64,000 nucleotides of DNA from Bacillus sp. SA1-12 (GCF_000981385.1 NZ_LATZ01000131.1:186001-250000); one strand, 5' to 3'; counted from the first letter of the stretch, positions 8,804-18,027 are shown. Notes: generated by a model not told the origin, from the letters alone. Translations and numbers: made by a program.

Positions 8804-10750
8804 TTATTCAATTTCATTTAACAGAGCAAAAGCTTCTTCTTTTGATTTAGCTGCTAATAATTGATCTCTAAAATGATCATCCATTAATTTTCGAGACAAC
8901 ATTTGCAGAATTTTCAAATGTGCATCACCCTGGCCCGTTTTTGGTACGGCAATCATAAAGATCAATTTTGCTTCCGTTCCATCAAGACTTTTCCAGTCCA
9001 CACCATCCTGCTTAATACCAAATACCACTCTCGGTTTCGTGACTGCATCTGATTTACCATGGGGAATCGCGATGTTCATGCCAATACCAGTTGAGCTTTC
9101 ATTTTCACGGTTTAATATGGCTTGTTTAAACTCTTCTCTTGATGTTAGTACCCCTTCAGCGTCTAGCTTCGCAATCATTTCATCAATAATATCGTCTCGA
9201 GATAGGCCGTCTAGATTTGTATCAATCAGCTCCATGCTTGTAAGATCCGTTAATTTCTTAACTTCATCGCCAGCTGCTTGATCATCTTTTTCTGGCTGTT
9301 TCTCTTTGGCAGGAACTTCAACGTGATCTGTTGGCTCCTCGTTTGGAATCGCCACGATCTCTACATCTCTTTTTAAAATATTTACTAGTATTGCTGCAAC
9401 AAATGCACCAGCTATGATTGCGACAAAGAACATGATGACATTATCTACCGCACCAAGCACCGCAACGATTGGACCTCCATGTGCAACACGATCTCCTACA
9501 TTACCAATCATCGCAATAACTGAACCTACCATAGAACCTGCCATGATACTTGGAATAACACGGAATGGATCCTGAGCTGCAAATGGGATAGCCCCTTCAG
9601 TTATTCCGAATAACCCCATTGTAAACGAAGCTTTACCTGCTTCTCTTTCTGATGGTTGATATTTCTTTTTGTTTAAGAATGTCGCAAGCCCCATTCCGAT
9701 TGGAGGGATACAGATCGCAGCTGCAATCGGACCCATAATTTCATAGTTCCCTTCACCAATCATTGCCGATCCGAATAAAAAGGCAACCTTATTGACAGGA
9801 CCACCCATGTCAAACGAAATCATTGCGCCAAGAATAAGCGCTAATAAGATGGAGCTTGAGCCTTGCATACCCGCTAACCAAGCTGTTAATGATTCAAATA
9901 CTTGAGCTACCGGTGCACCAATTACATATATGAATGCTAATCCAATAATTAATGATGCTAACACAGGAATGATAATGATTGGCATAATCGGTTGAATTGC
10001 TCTTGGCACCTTCATTTTCTTAATGGCCAATGCTACATATCCTGCTAAAAACCCAGCGATAATTCCGCCAATGAAGCCAGCACCTGCTTCACTTCCATAA
10101 AAAGAGCCATTTGCTGCAATATAGCCGCCAACCATACCAGGAGCCAATCCAGGTCTGTCAGCAATACTATATGCGATAAACCCTGATAAAATTGGAATCA
10201 TGAATGTAAAGGAGGCTGCGCCAAGCTTTTCAATTGATTTCCAGAAAGAATCTTCTGGGATCACCAGTCCGCCAGGCGTTTTCTCTCCTCCAAGTGTTAA
10301 AGCAACAGCAATTAATAAACCACCGATAACAATGAATGGAATCATATAGGAAACACCATTCATTAAGTGACGATAGATTGGATTTTGCTTCTCCTTCTTC
10401 GCCTCCTTGTCATCACCGGCTTTTTTGGTTTCCCCTTTAAAGATCGGCACTTCGCCCTTCATATGCTTTTGGATAAGCTCTTCAGGTTTGCGAATCCCTT
10501 CTTGAACACCAACAACTAATAGCTTTTTACCTGCAAAACGATCCTTATTTACTGTTTTATCAGCAGCTATAATAATCCCATCAGCTTCCATGATATCCTT
10601 TTCAGTAAATTCGTTTTCTACTCCAATGGAGCCTTGGGTTTCAACCTTCATTGAAACACCCAATTTATCAGCTGCTTTTTGTAGATTTTCTGCAGCCATA
10701 TACGTATGTGCAATCCCATTCGGGCATGATGTAATCGCTAACAGCTTCAT
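8804..10750 (-). CDS. PTS mannose/fructose-type EIIBCA permease (ManP-like)
   Basis: A 648-residue phosphotransferase permease that imports and phosphorylates a hexose. Domain order is B-C-A: EIIB at 1-100 with the phospho-cysteine in TSCPNGIAHTYMAA, a membrane EIIC at about 130-470 containing GITEGAIPFAAQDP, an acidic linker, and EIIA at about 505-648 with the phospho-histidine in IAIPHGK. This order and length match B. subtilis ManP (650 residues), whereas FruA is A-B-C; I recall these from memory. The ATG follows TAGGAGG. A ManR-like activator lies 3.4 kb away, supporting mannose, but no manA isomerase is nearby and fructose cannot be excluded. A cre-like site lies in the leader. Confidence 0.88.
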   Translation of the reverse strand: MKLLAITSCPNGIAHTYMAAENLQKAADKLGVSMKVETQGSIGVENEFTEKDIMEADGIIIAADKTVNKDRFAGKKLLVVGVQEGIRKPEELIQKHMKGEVPIFKGETKKAGDDKEAKKEKQNPIYRHLMNGVSYMIPFIVIGGLLIAVALTLGGEKTPGGLVIPEDSFWKSIEKLGAASFTFMIPILSGFIAYSIADRPGLAPGMVGGYIAANGSFYGSEAGAGFIGGIIAGFLAGYVALAIKKMKVPRAIQPIMPIIIIPVLASLIIGLAFIYVIGAPVAQVFESLTAWLAGMQGSSSILLALILGAMISFDMGGPVNKVAFLFGSAMIGEGNYEIMGPIAAAICIPPIGMGLATFLNKKKYQPSEREAGKASFTMGLFGITEGAIPFAAQDPFRVIPSIMAGSMVGSVIAMIGNVGDRVAHGGPIVAVLGAVDNVIMFFVAIIAGAFVAAILVNILKRDVEIVAIPNEEPTDHVEVPAKEKQPEKDDQAAGDEVKKLTDLTSMELIDTNLDGLSRDDIIDEMIAKLDAEGVLTSREEFKQAILNRENESSTGIGMNIAIPHGKSDAVTKPRVVFGIKQDGVDWKSLDGTEAKLIFMIAVPKTGQGDAHLKILQMLSRKLMDDHFRDQLLAAKSKEEAFALLNEIE

Positions 10751-10773
10751 GCTGTAACCTCCTATTGTACAAT

Positions 10774-10788
10774 CTCTAATCGCTTACA
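10774..10788 (-). promoter_or_regulatory. Possible cre site (catabolite control) upstream of the PTS gene
   Basis: Minus-strand TGTAAGCGATTAGA resembles the CcpA consensus TGWAARCGYTWNCW with two mismatches, 24 bases before the EIIBCA start. The rest of the 10751-10998 spacer is AT-rich and shows no gene. Confidence 0.35.
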
Positions 10789-10998
10789 TTTACTATACGG
10801 CAAGAATTCGACAAAAAAAGATCATTTTTTTACCGTTGCTGCGGAAAAAAGGAGGGAAATGAATATATTTATGGTAGTTTATATCACAAAAACATAATTA
10901 TTCTTTTTAATAAAGGCTGTTTTTTAAGAGAAGGTTGTTTTTAACCAGGTTCTTAAAGAAATTGCAAAACAGTTTTAATGAATGAAAGACTAAAACTA

Positions 10999-11046
10999 AA
11001 GAAACTGCCTCAGATAGGGTCATGCGACCTTTTTTTGAGACAGCCT
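10999..11046 (-). terminator. Aldo/keto reductase terminator (GAGACAGCC type)
   Basis: Minus-strand stem GAGGCTGTCTCA...TGAGGCAGTTTC, with T-rich sequence at its end. One of several hairpins in the window with the same GAGACAGCC arm. Confidence 0.75.
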
Positions 11047-11073
11047 CTTCATTATGTTTAGCTTAACTTTTCA

Positions 11074-11916
11074 TTAAAAATCAAAATTATCAGGATCTGG
11101 GCCAACTCTCAAGTCCTGATTTAAACCGTCGATTCTTTCCATTTCTGCATCTGATAAGACAAAATCAAATATTGAAGCATTTTCAATGATTCGCTGTTCT
11201 CTTATTGATTTTGGTATTGTCACAACACCATGTTGCAGATCCCAGCGTAAAATAACCTGGGCAATGGATTTATTATGCTTTTCTGCAATTTCTTTTAGTA
11301 TTTCGTTATCTAACAAGTGACCTTGCATAAGTGGTGACCATGCCCCCATTTGAATACCATGTTTTTGACAAAAATCTTGAAGCTCTTTTTGTGTCAAACG
11401 CGGATGGTATTCTACCTGATTTACCATCGGTTTTATTTCTGATTCCTTCATTAGTTCCTCTAGGTGGTGAATTTGGAAATTACTTACACCTATTGCTTTA
11501 ATCTTTCCGTCTTTATAAAGAGTCTCTAATGCTTTCCATGCCGATTTAAATTTTCCTTCCACCGGCCAATGAATGAGATATAAGTCTAAGTAATCCAGAC
11601 CTAGTTTCTTTAAGCTTTCTTCATATGCAGCAATGGTAGTTTCATATCCTAAATCAGCATTCCAAACCTTTGACGTTATAAATAATTCTTCTCTAGCTAT
11701 GCCTGTTTCTTCCATAGCTTCCCGAATCGCTTGTCCCACACCGGCTTCATTCTCATAAATAGCTGCTGTATCAATGCTGCGATAGCCATGCTTTATCGCA
11801 GATTTAACCGCATTGATCAGTTCAGGGCCTTCCTCTACTTTAAATACCCCCAGACCAAACCAAGGCATTTTTACTCCATTACTCAAAATTGTTGTATCTT
11901 GCAAATTTTTAATCAT
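11074..11916 (-). CDS. Aldo/keto reductase (YvgN/YtbE-like)
   Basis: A 280-residue NADPH-dependent carbonyl reductase of the AKR5 type. The signature GYRSIDTAAIYENEAGVG carries the catalytic aspartate and tyrosine, and ITSKVW and LDLYLIHWP supply the lysine and histidine of the Asp-Tyr-Lys-His tetrad. The C-terminal IPKSIREQRIIENASIFDF is the cofactor-binding segment. In Bacillus these enzymes reduce glyoxals and other reactive aldehydes. The ATG follows CGGAGG. It lies on the same strand as an MFS exporter, with a divergent HxlR regulator just beyond, which suggests a response to electrophile stress; that link is inferred. Confidence 0.92.
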   Translation of the reverse strand: MIKNLQDTTILSNGVKMPWFGLGVFKVEEGPELINAVKSAIKHGYRSIDTAAIYENEAGVGQAIREAMEETGIAREELFITSKVWNADLGYETTIAAYEESLKKLGLDYLDLYLIHWPVEGKFKSAWKALETLYKDGKIKAIGVSNFQIHHLEELMKESEIKPMVNQVEYHPRLTQKELQDFCQKHGIQMGAWSPLMQGHLLDNEILKEIAEKHNKSIAQVILRWDLQHGVVTIPKSIREQRIIENASIFDFVLSDAEMERIDGLNQDLRVGPDPDNFDF

Positions 11917-11983
11917 TTTATATAACCTCCGTGATATTTAATGCTTTATACTTTTTTCTTTTAAGATCTGTTACTTGCCTGTT

Positions 11984-12030
11984 TGTTGATTGGAGTTTTC
12001 AGTGCCATTAGCCTTCGTCTCCAATCAACA
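11984..12030. repeat. Short inverted repeat GTTGATTGGAG/CTCCAATCAAC
   Basis: An 11-bp perfect inverted repeat around a 25-base centre, between two minus-strand genes. Its outer arms match the ends of the dispersed TTGATTGGAGCG-type element seen elsewhere in the window, so it may be an internally deleted copy. It could also act as a terminator of the upstream MFS gene. Confidence 0.6.
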
Positions 12031-12077
12031 TATGGCAATGTCAGCTATGAGAATTTACATTGTTTTCTTATAAAAAA

Positions 12078-13271
12078 TTAAGATTGTACAACCCGATCCT
12101 TCCGTTCGAGCGCCCGGCTTAATCCTGTTAAAATGACAGCAGCTGCAACCATTAACGAGCCGATCCATGAGGTGTGAATAAGCCCAATGGAATCGGTAAT
12201 CATACCGCCTAAATAAGAACCAATTGCGATTCCTGCGTTAAATGCTGCAATATTGATTGCTGACGCAACATCTACCGCTTTTGGAACAAAGCGCTCCGCT
12301 AGAATGACGACATATACCTGCAGTCCCGGCACGTTCATGAACGCTAGTAAACCCATTAATATAATCGTAATAAGACCTGCTATTTTAAAAGGTGCAGTGA
12401 ACATGAGAACAAAAAGGACAATTGCTTGGATAATAAACATATAAAACAGTGAACCAAGTGGATTTTGATTGGATAACTTCCCGCCAATCATATTTCCAAT
12501 CGCAATTGAAACTCCGTAAACAAGCAATATAACCGCAACTGTACTTTCCTCAAAGCCAGTTATATCCTGAAGCAATGGAGATAAATACGTAAAGACAACA
12601 AATGTTCCTCCATAGCCTAAAGCCGTAATAATGAATAATAGTAATAACCGGCCATTTGTTATCAGCTTGAACTGGTCACGAAAAGTTGTTCGATTACCTT
12701 TACGCAAATTTGACGGGACAAGCATGCTATTAGCAACGAAAGCAACGACACCAATAATAAGAATTGCTATAAAGGCCAGTCTCCAGCCAAATTGCTGACC
12801 TATAAACGTTCCAAATGGTACACCTGTTACAGTAGCAACCGTCAATCCTGTAAACATAATTGAAATCGCGCTTGCTCTGCGATCCTCTGGCACCAGATCA
12901 GCTGCTATCGTAGATCCAATGGACATAAAGACACCATGTGAAAATGCAGAAATAATCCGGGCAACTAATAAAACGCCAATACTAGTAGCACTTGCTGCAA
13001 GACCGTTACCTATTATAAAAATAACCATAATCCAAAGTAACAGCGTTTTTCTTGACATACTTGATGTTAAAGACGTAAGGATCGGTGCTCCAAAGGTTAC
13101 TCCTAATGCATATAAGGAAACCGTTAACCCCGCCGTTGTGACAGGAATGTTTAAATCCTCTGCAATTAATGGAAGCAATCCTACACTGATAAATTCTGTT
13201 GTTCCTATAGCAAATGCACTGACTGCTAATGCGAGCAGCGCGAATGTACTTTGTCTTTTATCTAAAGCCAT
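12078..13271 (-). CDS. MFS transporter, DHA1 family (YdhP/AraJ-like)
   Basis: A 397-residue 12-helix transporter. It begins FALLALAVSAFAIGTTEFISVGLLP, with the GTTEF segment of the AraJ/YdhP/Cmr group of sugar-efflux and chloramphenicol-type exporters. The helix-5 motif C equivalent is TGVPFGTFIGQQFGWR. The second ATG (13271) sits 7 bases after AAGGAGG and is preferred over the adjacent one at 13274. Upstream is a divergent HxlR regulator with a palindrome in the shared 224-base promoter region, a common layout for redox-regulated efflux. Substrate unknown. Confidence 0.88.
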   Translation of the reverse strand: MALDKRQSTFALLALAVSAFAIGTTEFISVGLLPLIAEDLNIPVTTAGLTVSLYALGVTFGAPILTSLTSSMSRKTLLLWIMVIFIIGNGLAASATSIGVLLVARIISAFSHGVFMSIGSTIAADLVPEDRRASAISIMFTGLTVATVTGVPFGTFIGQQFGWRLAFIAILIIGVVAFVANSMLVPSNLRKGNRTTFRDQFKLITNGRLLLLFIITALGYGGTFVVFTYLSPLLQDITGFEESTVAVILLVYGVSIAIGNMIGGKLSNQNPLGSLFYMFIIQAIVLFVLMFTAPFKIAGLITIILMGLLAFMNVPGLQVYVVILAERFVPKAVDVASAINIAAFNAGIAIGSYLGGMITDSIGLIHTSWIGSLMVAAAVILTGLSRALERKDRVVQS

Positions 13272-13455
13272 CATTTCTCCTCCTTCTTACGTGTAAATGT
13301 TTATCCTAGAGCAAAACCTATAGTGAGACTTGGTTTTATTGCTCGTATAAAATAATGAAAGTATGGTAAAGATCGGCCGGCAAATGCTATTATGAGCTAT
13401 AAGGAATTTAAAGAAAAGTACGCACTTTTTTGTGATATAGATACTTTAAAGTTCT

Positions 13456-13477
13456 ATAGGTACTTTTTAGTACCTAT
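13456..13477. promoter_or_regulatory. Palindromic operator ATAGGTAC-6-GTACCTAT
   Basis: A perfect 8-bp inverted repeat with a 6-base centre, 17 bases before the HxlR start. Its size and GTAC core fit the operators of HxlR-family regulators, so I read it as the autoregulatory site. Confidence 0.6.
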
Positions 13478-13494
13478 TAAATGGGAGGATTTTT

Positions 13495-13860
13495 ATGAAG
13501 CAAAAGAAATATAATATTTCAGTTGAAGCAACCTTAGAGGTTATAGGAGGAAAATGGAAATGCGTCATCCTCTGCCATTTAACACATGGGAAAAAACGAA
13601 CCAGTGAGTTAAAGCGTCTCATGCCATCGATTACACAGAAAATGTTAACTCAACAGCTGCGTGAGTTAGAGGAAGATGGAGTTATTAATCGAATCGTATA
13701 TAATCAAATCCCTCCAAAGGTAGAGTATGAGCTTAGCGAATATGGCTGGAGCTTAAAAGAAATTTTGGATTCTCTTTGTGCTTGGGGAGAAAGACATATC
13801 ATAAAGGTGTACGGAGATAAGTTTTCAGTCTTAGAGGAAAGTATTTTAAATAATGATTAA
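13495..13860 (+). CDS. HxlR-family transcriptional regulator
   Basis: A 121-residue winged-helix protein. It opens with VEATLEVIGGKWKCVILCHL, the HxlR signature, including a cysteine in KWKCVIL at the place where thiol-sensing members such as YodB and HypR keep their redox cysteine. The recognition helix is in SELKRLMPSITQKMLTQQLREL. A GGGAGG site precedes the ATG. It is transcribed away from the MFS and aldo/keto reductase genes and is the obvious candidate to control them, probably in response to quinones or aldehydes. The inducer is inferred. Confidence 0.93.
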   Translation: MKQKKYNISVEATLEVIGGKWKCVILCHLTHGKKRTSELKRLMPSITQKMLTQQLRELEEDGVINRIVYNQIPPKVEYELSEYGWSLKEILDSLCAWGERHIIKVYGDKFSVLEESILNND

Positions 13861-13865
13861 CCATA

Positions 13866-13912
13866 AGAGACTGTCTCTAAATGTAAGGGCAAGACCCTGT
13901 TGAGACAGCTCT
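13866..13912 (+). terminator. HxlR gene terminator (GAGACAGCT type)
   Basis: Stem AGACTGTCTC...GAGACAGCTCT after the stop codon, with a short inner GGGCAAGACCC pair, followed by T-rich sequence. Confidence 0.65.
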
Positions 13913-13942
13913 TATGTCTTCTTTAATCTCCTTATCACAAAT

Positions 13943-14090
13943 CTTAATGGGCAGTAACCACTACTAGTTAAGAAGAAAATGGGGAATAACTGCCTGTTAA
14001 GACCAACGAAGCTTGTTGTCCAAGTAAGCCGAAACATAAAGTCGTGGCAGTTTATTCATAATAGTCTCGGATATCCATCAGTGAGACTGA
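13943..14090 (+). repeat. Dispersed repeat, TTAACGGGCAGTA...ACTGCCCGTAA family, copy 1 (degenerate)
   Basis: Contains TTAATGGGCAGTA, AATGGGGAATAACTGCCTGTTAAG and a tail ATCCATCAGTGAGACTGAAG in the same order as the better copies near 30.9 kb and 56.1 kb. It lies between the HxlR gene and the ManR-like gene and contains no gene. Confidence 0.55.
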
Positions 14091-14113
14091 AGAATTCTCC
14101 GCTTATGAAAGTC

Positions 14114-16057
14114 TCATTTTAGCAATGATAAAAATTGATCAATTGATCTGGCATCAGTTAATTTCTTCAGCAGTGCTGGCTGCTCACTTATTGATGATAG
14201 CTCACGAAACAGCTGCTTTGTTGTTTGCTGATCTTGATTTGGGACGGCCAGCATAAAAACCAATGAAACATTTTCTCCTGACCATTCGATCGGATGCTTG
14301 AGTGCTGCGACAGCAATAGCAGGCTTCTTAATAAGCTTTGGGTTTCCATGCGGAATCGCTATTCCTGAGCCAATCGTTGTAGCTGACATTCTTTCTCTTA
14401 AGATGGCACTATAGCCGTATTCCTTACCGACAAAACCCCCATCATATAATGCATTAGCAAGCTCCTCAATGATTTTAAAGCGATGTTCGCTGCTATACTG
14501 TAAGAACAAAGCAGATGTTTCGACATACTGAACCAATGCAGAATTCAATTGATTTGCGCCAGCTGTTTGTTGGGCTATAAATTCTTTTAGTCTCTTTTCT
14601 TCTGCTCCTTCTAATAAAGGAGAAATGACTATATGAGGAATTTTTAAGCCGACTAGATCAATGGTTGAGATAATAAGGTCTAGATTATGATGGTCTAAAT
14701 ATTCTCGTAAATCAGCTTTTGCGATACTATCAATGATGTTAAGTGATTGAAATTTTTTCTCAAGCTTTACATTTAGCAATTGGGACATCCCAATCCCCAT
14801 ATGACAAACAATAATGGCATTCAATTTGTTTCTATGATTTTGGCGAAGCCGCTCAATCGAAGCTTGAAAATGAATGGTTAAATATGCAGCCTCTTCCTCA
14901 GGAATGGAAATAGAAAACTTGTTGTTGAGTTCCTCGATGACATGAATAACAGAATCAAATATATATGGGTACATTCTTTTTATTTCATTAAGCATCGGGT
15001 TTGAGACAGTAAGACCAAATTTTATCCGATTTAAAGCTGAATATAAATGGATGGATAGTCCTTCTCTTAATGAGTCATCATCCGTAAAATCAAGCTTTGT
15101 TAGTTCTGTCATTTGCTTGAGAAGATCCTCGATAATTGCCGCATGCTGGTCACGCCCTTGCAAATCATCAGTCTTTTCACTTGTTCCATGATGCTTTGGA
15201 AGGCGGTGCCTTCCACCTAATAAATGAAGCGTGAAATACGCGATTTCTTCCTCTGAAAAATGCACAACAAAAATGATTTCTAATTTTTTTAAAAATGTGG
15301 AGGCCCATTTAAATTCCTGTTTCTCAGAAAGATACTCAAGTTCTTGCTTAGCTAGTGATATCGCTTGTCCCAGCTTCGTTCTTCTGATCATCATGAGAAT
15401 ATGAATAACTAATCTTTCAGTTGTTTCATCTGTAAAAAATAGTGAGTATTGTCGCTGGAAATCATTTAGTTCTCCTTGAATAATCGTTATTTCATGGGAA
15501 GAAAACTGCTTTGAGATAAAGTCGGCGCCCTCTGCTGTATCCTTGTTCAGTTCTGGTAATTGGGCAAGTGCCTTTCTTTTATTTGTTTCTGTCCCTTCAA
15601 CACTTACCCCGACCTTCTGCTTTGAAACTAAAGTTAAGCCTTTTTGATCCAGCCACTTTTCAATCGTATCTAAATCTTTTTTGATAACGGATTTATTCAC
15701 ATAATATTTTTCAGCAATCTCCTGAGCTGAAACAGGCGCTTTACTCATTAATAACTGATAAGCAATTTGCATAACCCGAAAAGACTCCTCAACATCCTTC
15801 TGCATCGAACTTGTCTCCTGAAGCATTTTAAAAAGCTGAGTCTTTTCCACTTCATCAATTTCTATGTAAACACCTAAGCCAGGTTTACGTACCAGCTTAG
15901 CAGTTAAATGGCCGTTTAAGAAGGTTTCAATGATTTTAAAATCATTGCGGACTGTTTTCTCTGAATACCCAATACGTTCCGCAATCGATTGAACAAACAA
16001 CGGCTTTCCAATTTCGGTTAATAAAATCATTAGGATTTCCTTTTGTCTTTCATTCAT
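14114..16057 (-). CDS. PRD-domain transcriptional activator with EIIB and EIIA domains (ManR-like)
   Basis: A 647-residue PTS-controlled regulator, the size of B. subtilis ManR (648, from memory). Order: HTH_11/Mga-type DNA-binding domains (SVxxIAERIGYSEKTVRNDF near 20-40 and a second near 115-135), two PRD domains (about 190-280 and 310-410, with ETFHLLGGRH-like and YLTIHF histidine segments), a GatB/EIIB-like domain (IVCHMGIGMSQ), and a C-terminal EIIA-Fru domain with phospho-histidine in IAIPHGNP. Such proteins activate the operon of their cognate permease when dephosphorylated by substrate flux. The ManP-like EIIBCA on the same strand is the likely target, although four unrelated genes separate them. 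Confidence 0.88.
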   Translation of the reverse strand: MNERQKEILMILLTEIGKPLFVQSIAERIGYSEKTVRNDFKIIETFLNGHLTAKLVRKPGLGVYIEIDEVEKTQLFKMLQETSSMQKDVEESFRVMQIAYQLLMSKAPVSAQEIAEKYYVNKSVIKKDLDTIEKWLDQKGLTLVSKQKVGVSVEGTETNKRKALAQLPELNKDTAEGADFISKQFSSHEITIIQGELNDFQRQYSLFFTDETTERLVIHILMMIRRTKLGQAISLAKQELEYLSEKQEFKWASTFLKKLEIIFVVHFSEEEIAYFTLHLLGGRHRLPKHHGTSEKTDDLQGRDQHAAIIEDLLKQMTELTKLDFTDDDSLREGLSIHLYSALNRIKFGLTVSNPMLNEIKRMYPYIFDSVIHVIEELNNKFSISIPEEEAAYLTIHFQASIERLRQNHRNKLNAIIVCHMGIGMSQLLNVKLEKKFQSLNIIDSIAKADLREYLDHHNLDLIISTIDLVGLKIPHIVISPLLEGAEEKRLKEFIAQQTAGANQLNSALVQYVETSALFLQYSSEHRFKIIEELANALYDGGFVGKEYGYSAILRERMSATTIGSGIAIPHGNPKLIKKPAIAVAALKHPIEWSGENVSLVFMLAVPNQDQQTTKQLFRELSSISEQPALLKKLTDARSIDQFLSLLK

Positions 16058-16210
16058 GCTTTCACCTATTTCAACGTTGTAACTCCTGCATTATTCCTAT
16101 TCCCTTTATACCATATGTAACAATGTAAAACCAAAAGCAGAAGGTAATTACTTACCTACAGAATCATTCACCTTGCTGTATGGCGGAAAACACCTTATAA
16201 TTAATTACAA

Positions 16211-16237
16211 ATGCTTATATATACTTATAAATACTTA
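16211..16237. promoter_or_regulatory. Three direct repeats ATRCTTA spaced exactly 10 bp
   Basis: ATGCTTA at 16211, ATACTTA at 16221 and ATACTTA at 16231, one helical turn apart, 20 bases before the DeoR-family start. This is the usual form of a DeoR/GlpR-type operator, so it is a candidate autoregulatory site. Confidence 0.5.
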
Positions 16238-16257
16238 AGAAGAAGCAGGCTGATGAC

Positions 16258-17016
16258 ATGTACCAAGAAGAAAGATTACGTTTGATTATTGATTATTTAA
16301 AAAAAGAAAAACGAATATCTGTTGACGAAATTTGCAAAATCTTTGATATTTCAAGGGATACGGCGAGAAGGGACTTAGTAAGACTCGAGGAAGAAAAAGC
16401 AATTATAAGGACACGTGGCGGAGCTATTCTCCCTTCTACTAAACATATCATTAAGGACTATTCTAATCGTCTAAGCCTTGTCTCAGAAGAAAAGAAACGG
16501 ATCGGTAAAAAAGCTGCAGAACTAATAAATAGCGGTGATACGATTATTCTCGATACCTCCACAACCGTACAGGCTTGTGCTGAACATTTAATGGAACTTG
16601 AATGTACCATTGTCACCAATTCCATTAACCAAGCAGATCTCTTATCAAAAAATCCTCATGCTCGTATTCAATTGCTTGGTGGTGAATTTCATAAGGAGCA
16701 TCGTTATTTATTTGGAACATCCGTCATTGAAAAGCTTTCCCAATATCATGTAGACAAAACATTTATAGGCTGTTATGGCCTCTCTGAAAATGGCATCACT
16801 GTTGCCCATGAAGAAGATGGGATGGTTATGCACAAAATGATGCAGCAGGCAGACCAGGTTATCCTTTTAGCCGACCACACGAAAATTGGAGTAACTGGCT
16901 ATTTTCGCTGTTCAACCTTGCAAGATATTGATTTATTTATCACAGATCAAGAACCCGATGAGAGTTTTCAAGAGTTACTTAAAAAACATGGGGTGGAATT
17001 ACTGATAGCTCTTTAA
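16258..17016 (+). CDS. DeoR/GlpR-family transcriptional regulator
   Basis: A 252-residue repressor. Residues 1-58 form the DeoR helix-turn-helix (ISVDEICKIFDISRDTARRDLVRLEE followed by the GGAIL wing). From about 75 comes the sugar-phosphate-binding isomerase-like domain with DSTTVQA-, TNSINQA-, GGEFH- and ADHTKIG-type segments. Members sense a phosphorylated sugar and repress sugar-use genes. It is followed after 28 bases by a HAD phosphatase in the same direction, making a two-gene operon. It is divergent from the ManR-like gene, with which it shares the 200-base promoter region, so its effector may be a PTS-derived sugar phosphate. Confidence 0.93.
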   Translation: MYQEERLRLIIDYLKKEKRISVDEICKIFDISRDTARRDLVRLEEEKAIIRTRGGAILPSTKHIIKDYSNRLSLVSEEKKRIGKKAAELINSGDTIILDTSTTVQACAEHLMELECTIVTNSINQADLLSKNPHARIQLLGGEFHKEHRYLFGTSVIEKLSQYHVDKTFIGCYGLSENGITVAHEEDGMVMHKMMQQADQVILLADHTKIGVTGYFRCSTLQDIDLFITDQEPDESFQELLKKHGVELLIAL

Positions 17017-17044
17017 TCAAATTATTGCAGGAGGGTTTTTAACC

Positions 17045-17923
17045 ATGACAAAATTGATTGCGATTGACCTAGATGGCACGCTTCTAACTAGTAAAAGCAA
17101 AATAAGCCCGGAAAACCTTGAAGCCATAAAGGCAGCCAGACAAGCAGGAATCGAGATTGTAATTGCAACAGGTCGTGCCCATTTTGATGTAAAAGCCTTG
17201 TTTGAAAATACTGGCGTGAAAACTTGGGTAATCGGGGCAAACGGTGCTACAATTCATGACCCTGAAGGTAATCTTTATCATTCACAGCCAATTGAACCTG
17301 CTCTAGCTTATGACATTTTACGTTCATTAGAAGAGGATGGCTATTATTACGAAGTTTTTAGTAATGAATGCATCTATACTCCTCAAAAAGGAAGAGAGCT
17401 TTTGGAAATTGAGATTGATCGTATTAAAAGTGCAAACCCGGACGTTCACATATCGGAGTTAAAGGAAGCCTTAGTCAAACAATTTAGTCAAACAGGCTTT
17501 TCCTTCATTCACTCTTATAAGGAAATTGAAGAATCAGGTGCTGACCTTTATAACATCCTTGCCTTTTCATTTTTCGAAGAGAAGCTTGATGCAGGCTGGA
17601 AGAAGTTTGGTCACATCGATGGGCTGACCATCGTCTCCTCTGCCCATCATAATTTTGAACTGGAACACAAAGACGCATCAAAAGGAATTGCATTAAGGAA
17701 GCTTTCCGAAAAATTAGGCATCCCAATTACCAGCACTGTGGCAATTGGGGACAGCATGAATGATGTTTCGATGCTAGAACTAGCTGGCAAAAGTGTTGCA
17801 ATGGGGAATGCAAGACATGAGGTTAAAGAAATATGTGATGAAGTCACCTTTACAAATGATGAGCATGGAGTTGCAAAAGTCATCCGTGCAGCAATGGAAA
17901 GTACATTAACAAATTTTGCATAA
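17045..17923 (+). CDS. Cof-type HAD-IIB sugar phosphatase
   Basis: A 292-residue haloacid-dehalogenase phosphatase. Motif I is IDLDGTLL (nucleophile Asp8), motif II ATGR, motif III lysine in HKDASKG, and motif IV AIGDSMNDVSML. The C2B cap lies between about 85 and 200, as in YidA/YbiV/YkrA, which dephosphorylate sugar phosphates, FMN or PLP. It starts after CAGGAGGG. Its operon with a DeoR regulator suggests that it relieves sugar-phosphate accumulation; the substrate is not known. Confidence 0.93.
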   Translation: MTKLIAIDLDGTLLTSKSKISPENLEAIKAARQAGIEIVIATGRAHFDVKALFENTGVKTWVIGANGATIHDPEGNLYHSQPIEPALAYDILRSLEEDGYYYEVFSNECIYTPQKGRELLEIEIDRIKSANPDVHISELKEALVKQFSQTGFSFIHSYKEIEESGADLYNILAFSFFEEKLDAGWKKFGHIDGLTIVSSAHHNFELEHKDASKGIALRKLSEKLGIPITSTVAIGDSMNDVSMLELAGKSVAMGNARHEVKEICDEVTFTNDEHGVAKVIRAAMESTLTNFA

Positions 17924-17987
17924 AACCGCTAGGTACCAACTCCCAATACTTGAGCAGATACTAGTTCCTATTTTAAAATACAAGAAA

Positions 17988-18027
17988 AGCGAACCGCAGA
18001 GAGTAACAGAACACCTGTGGTTCGCTC
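17988..18027 (+). terminator. Terminator of the deoR-HAD operon
   Basis: A 12-bp stem AGCGAACCGCAG/CTGTGGTTCGCT (one G-U pair) 65 bases after the HAD stop. The T-tract is weak. Confidence 0.6.
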
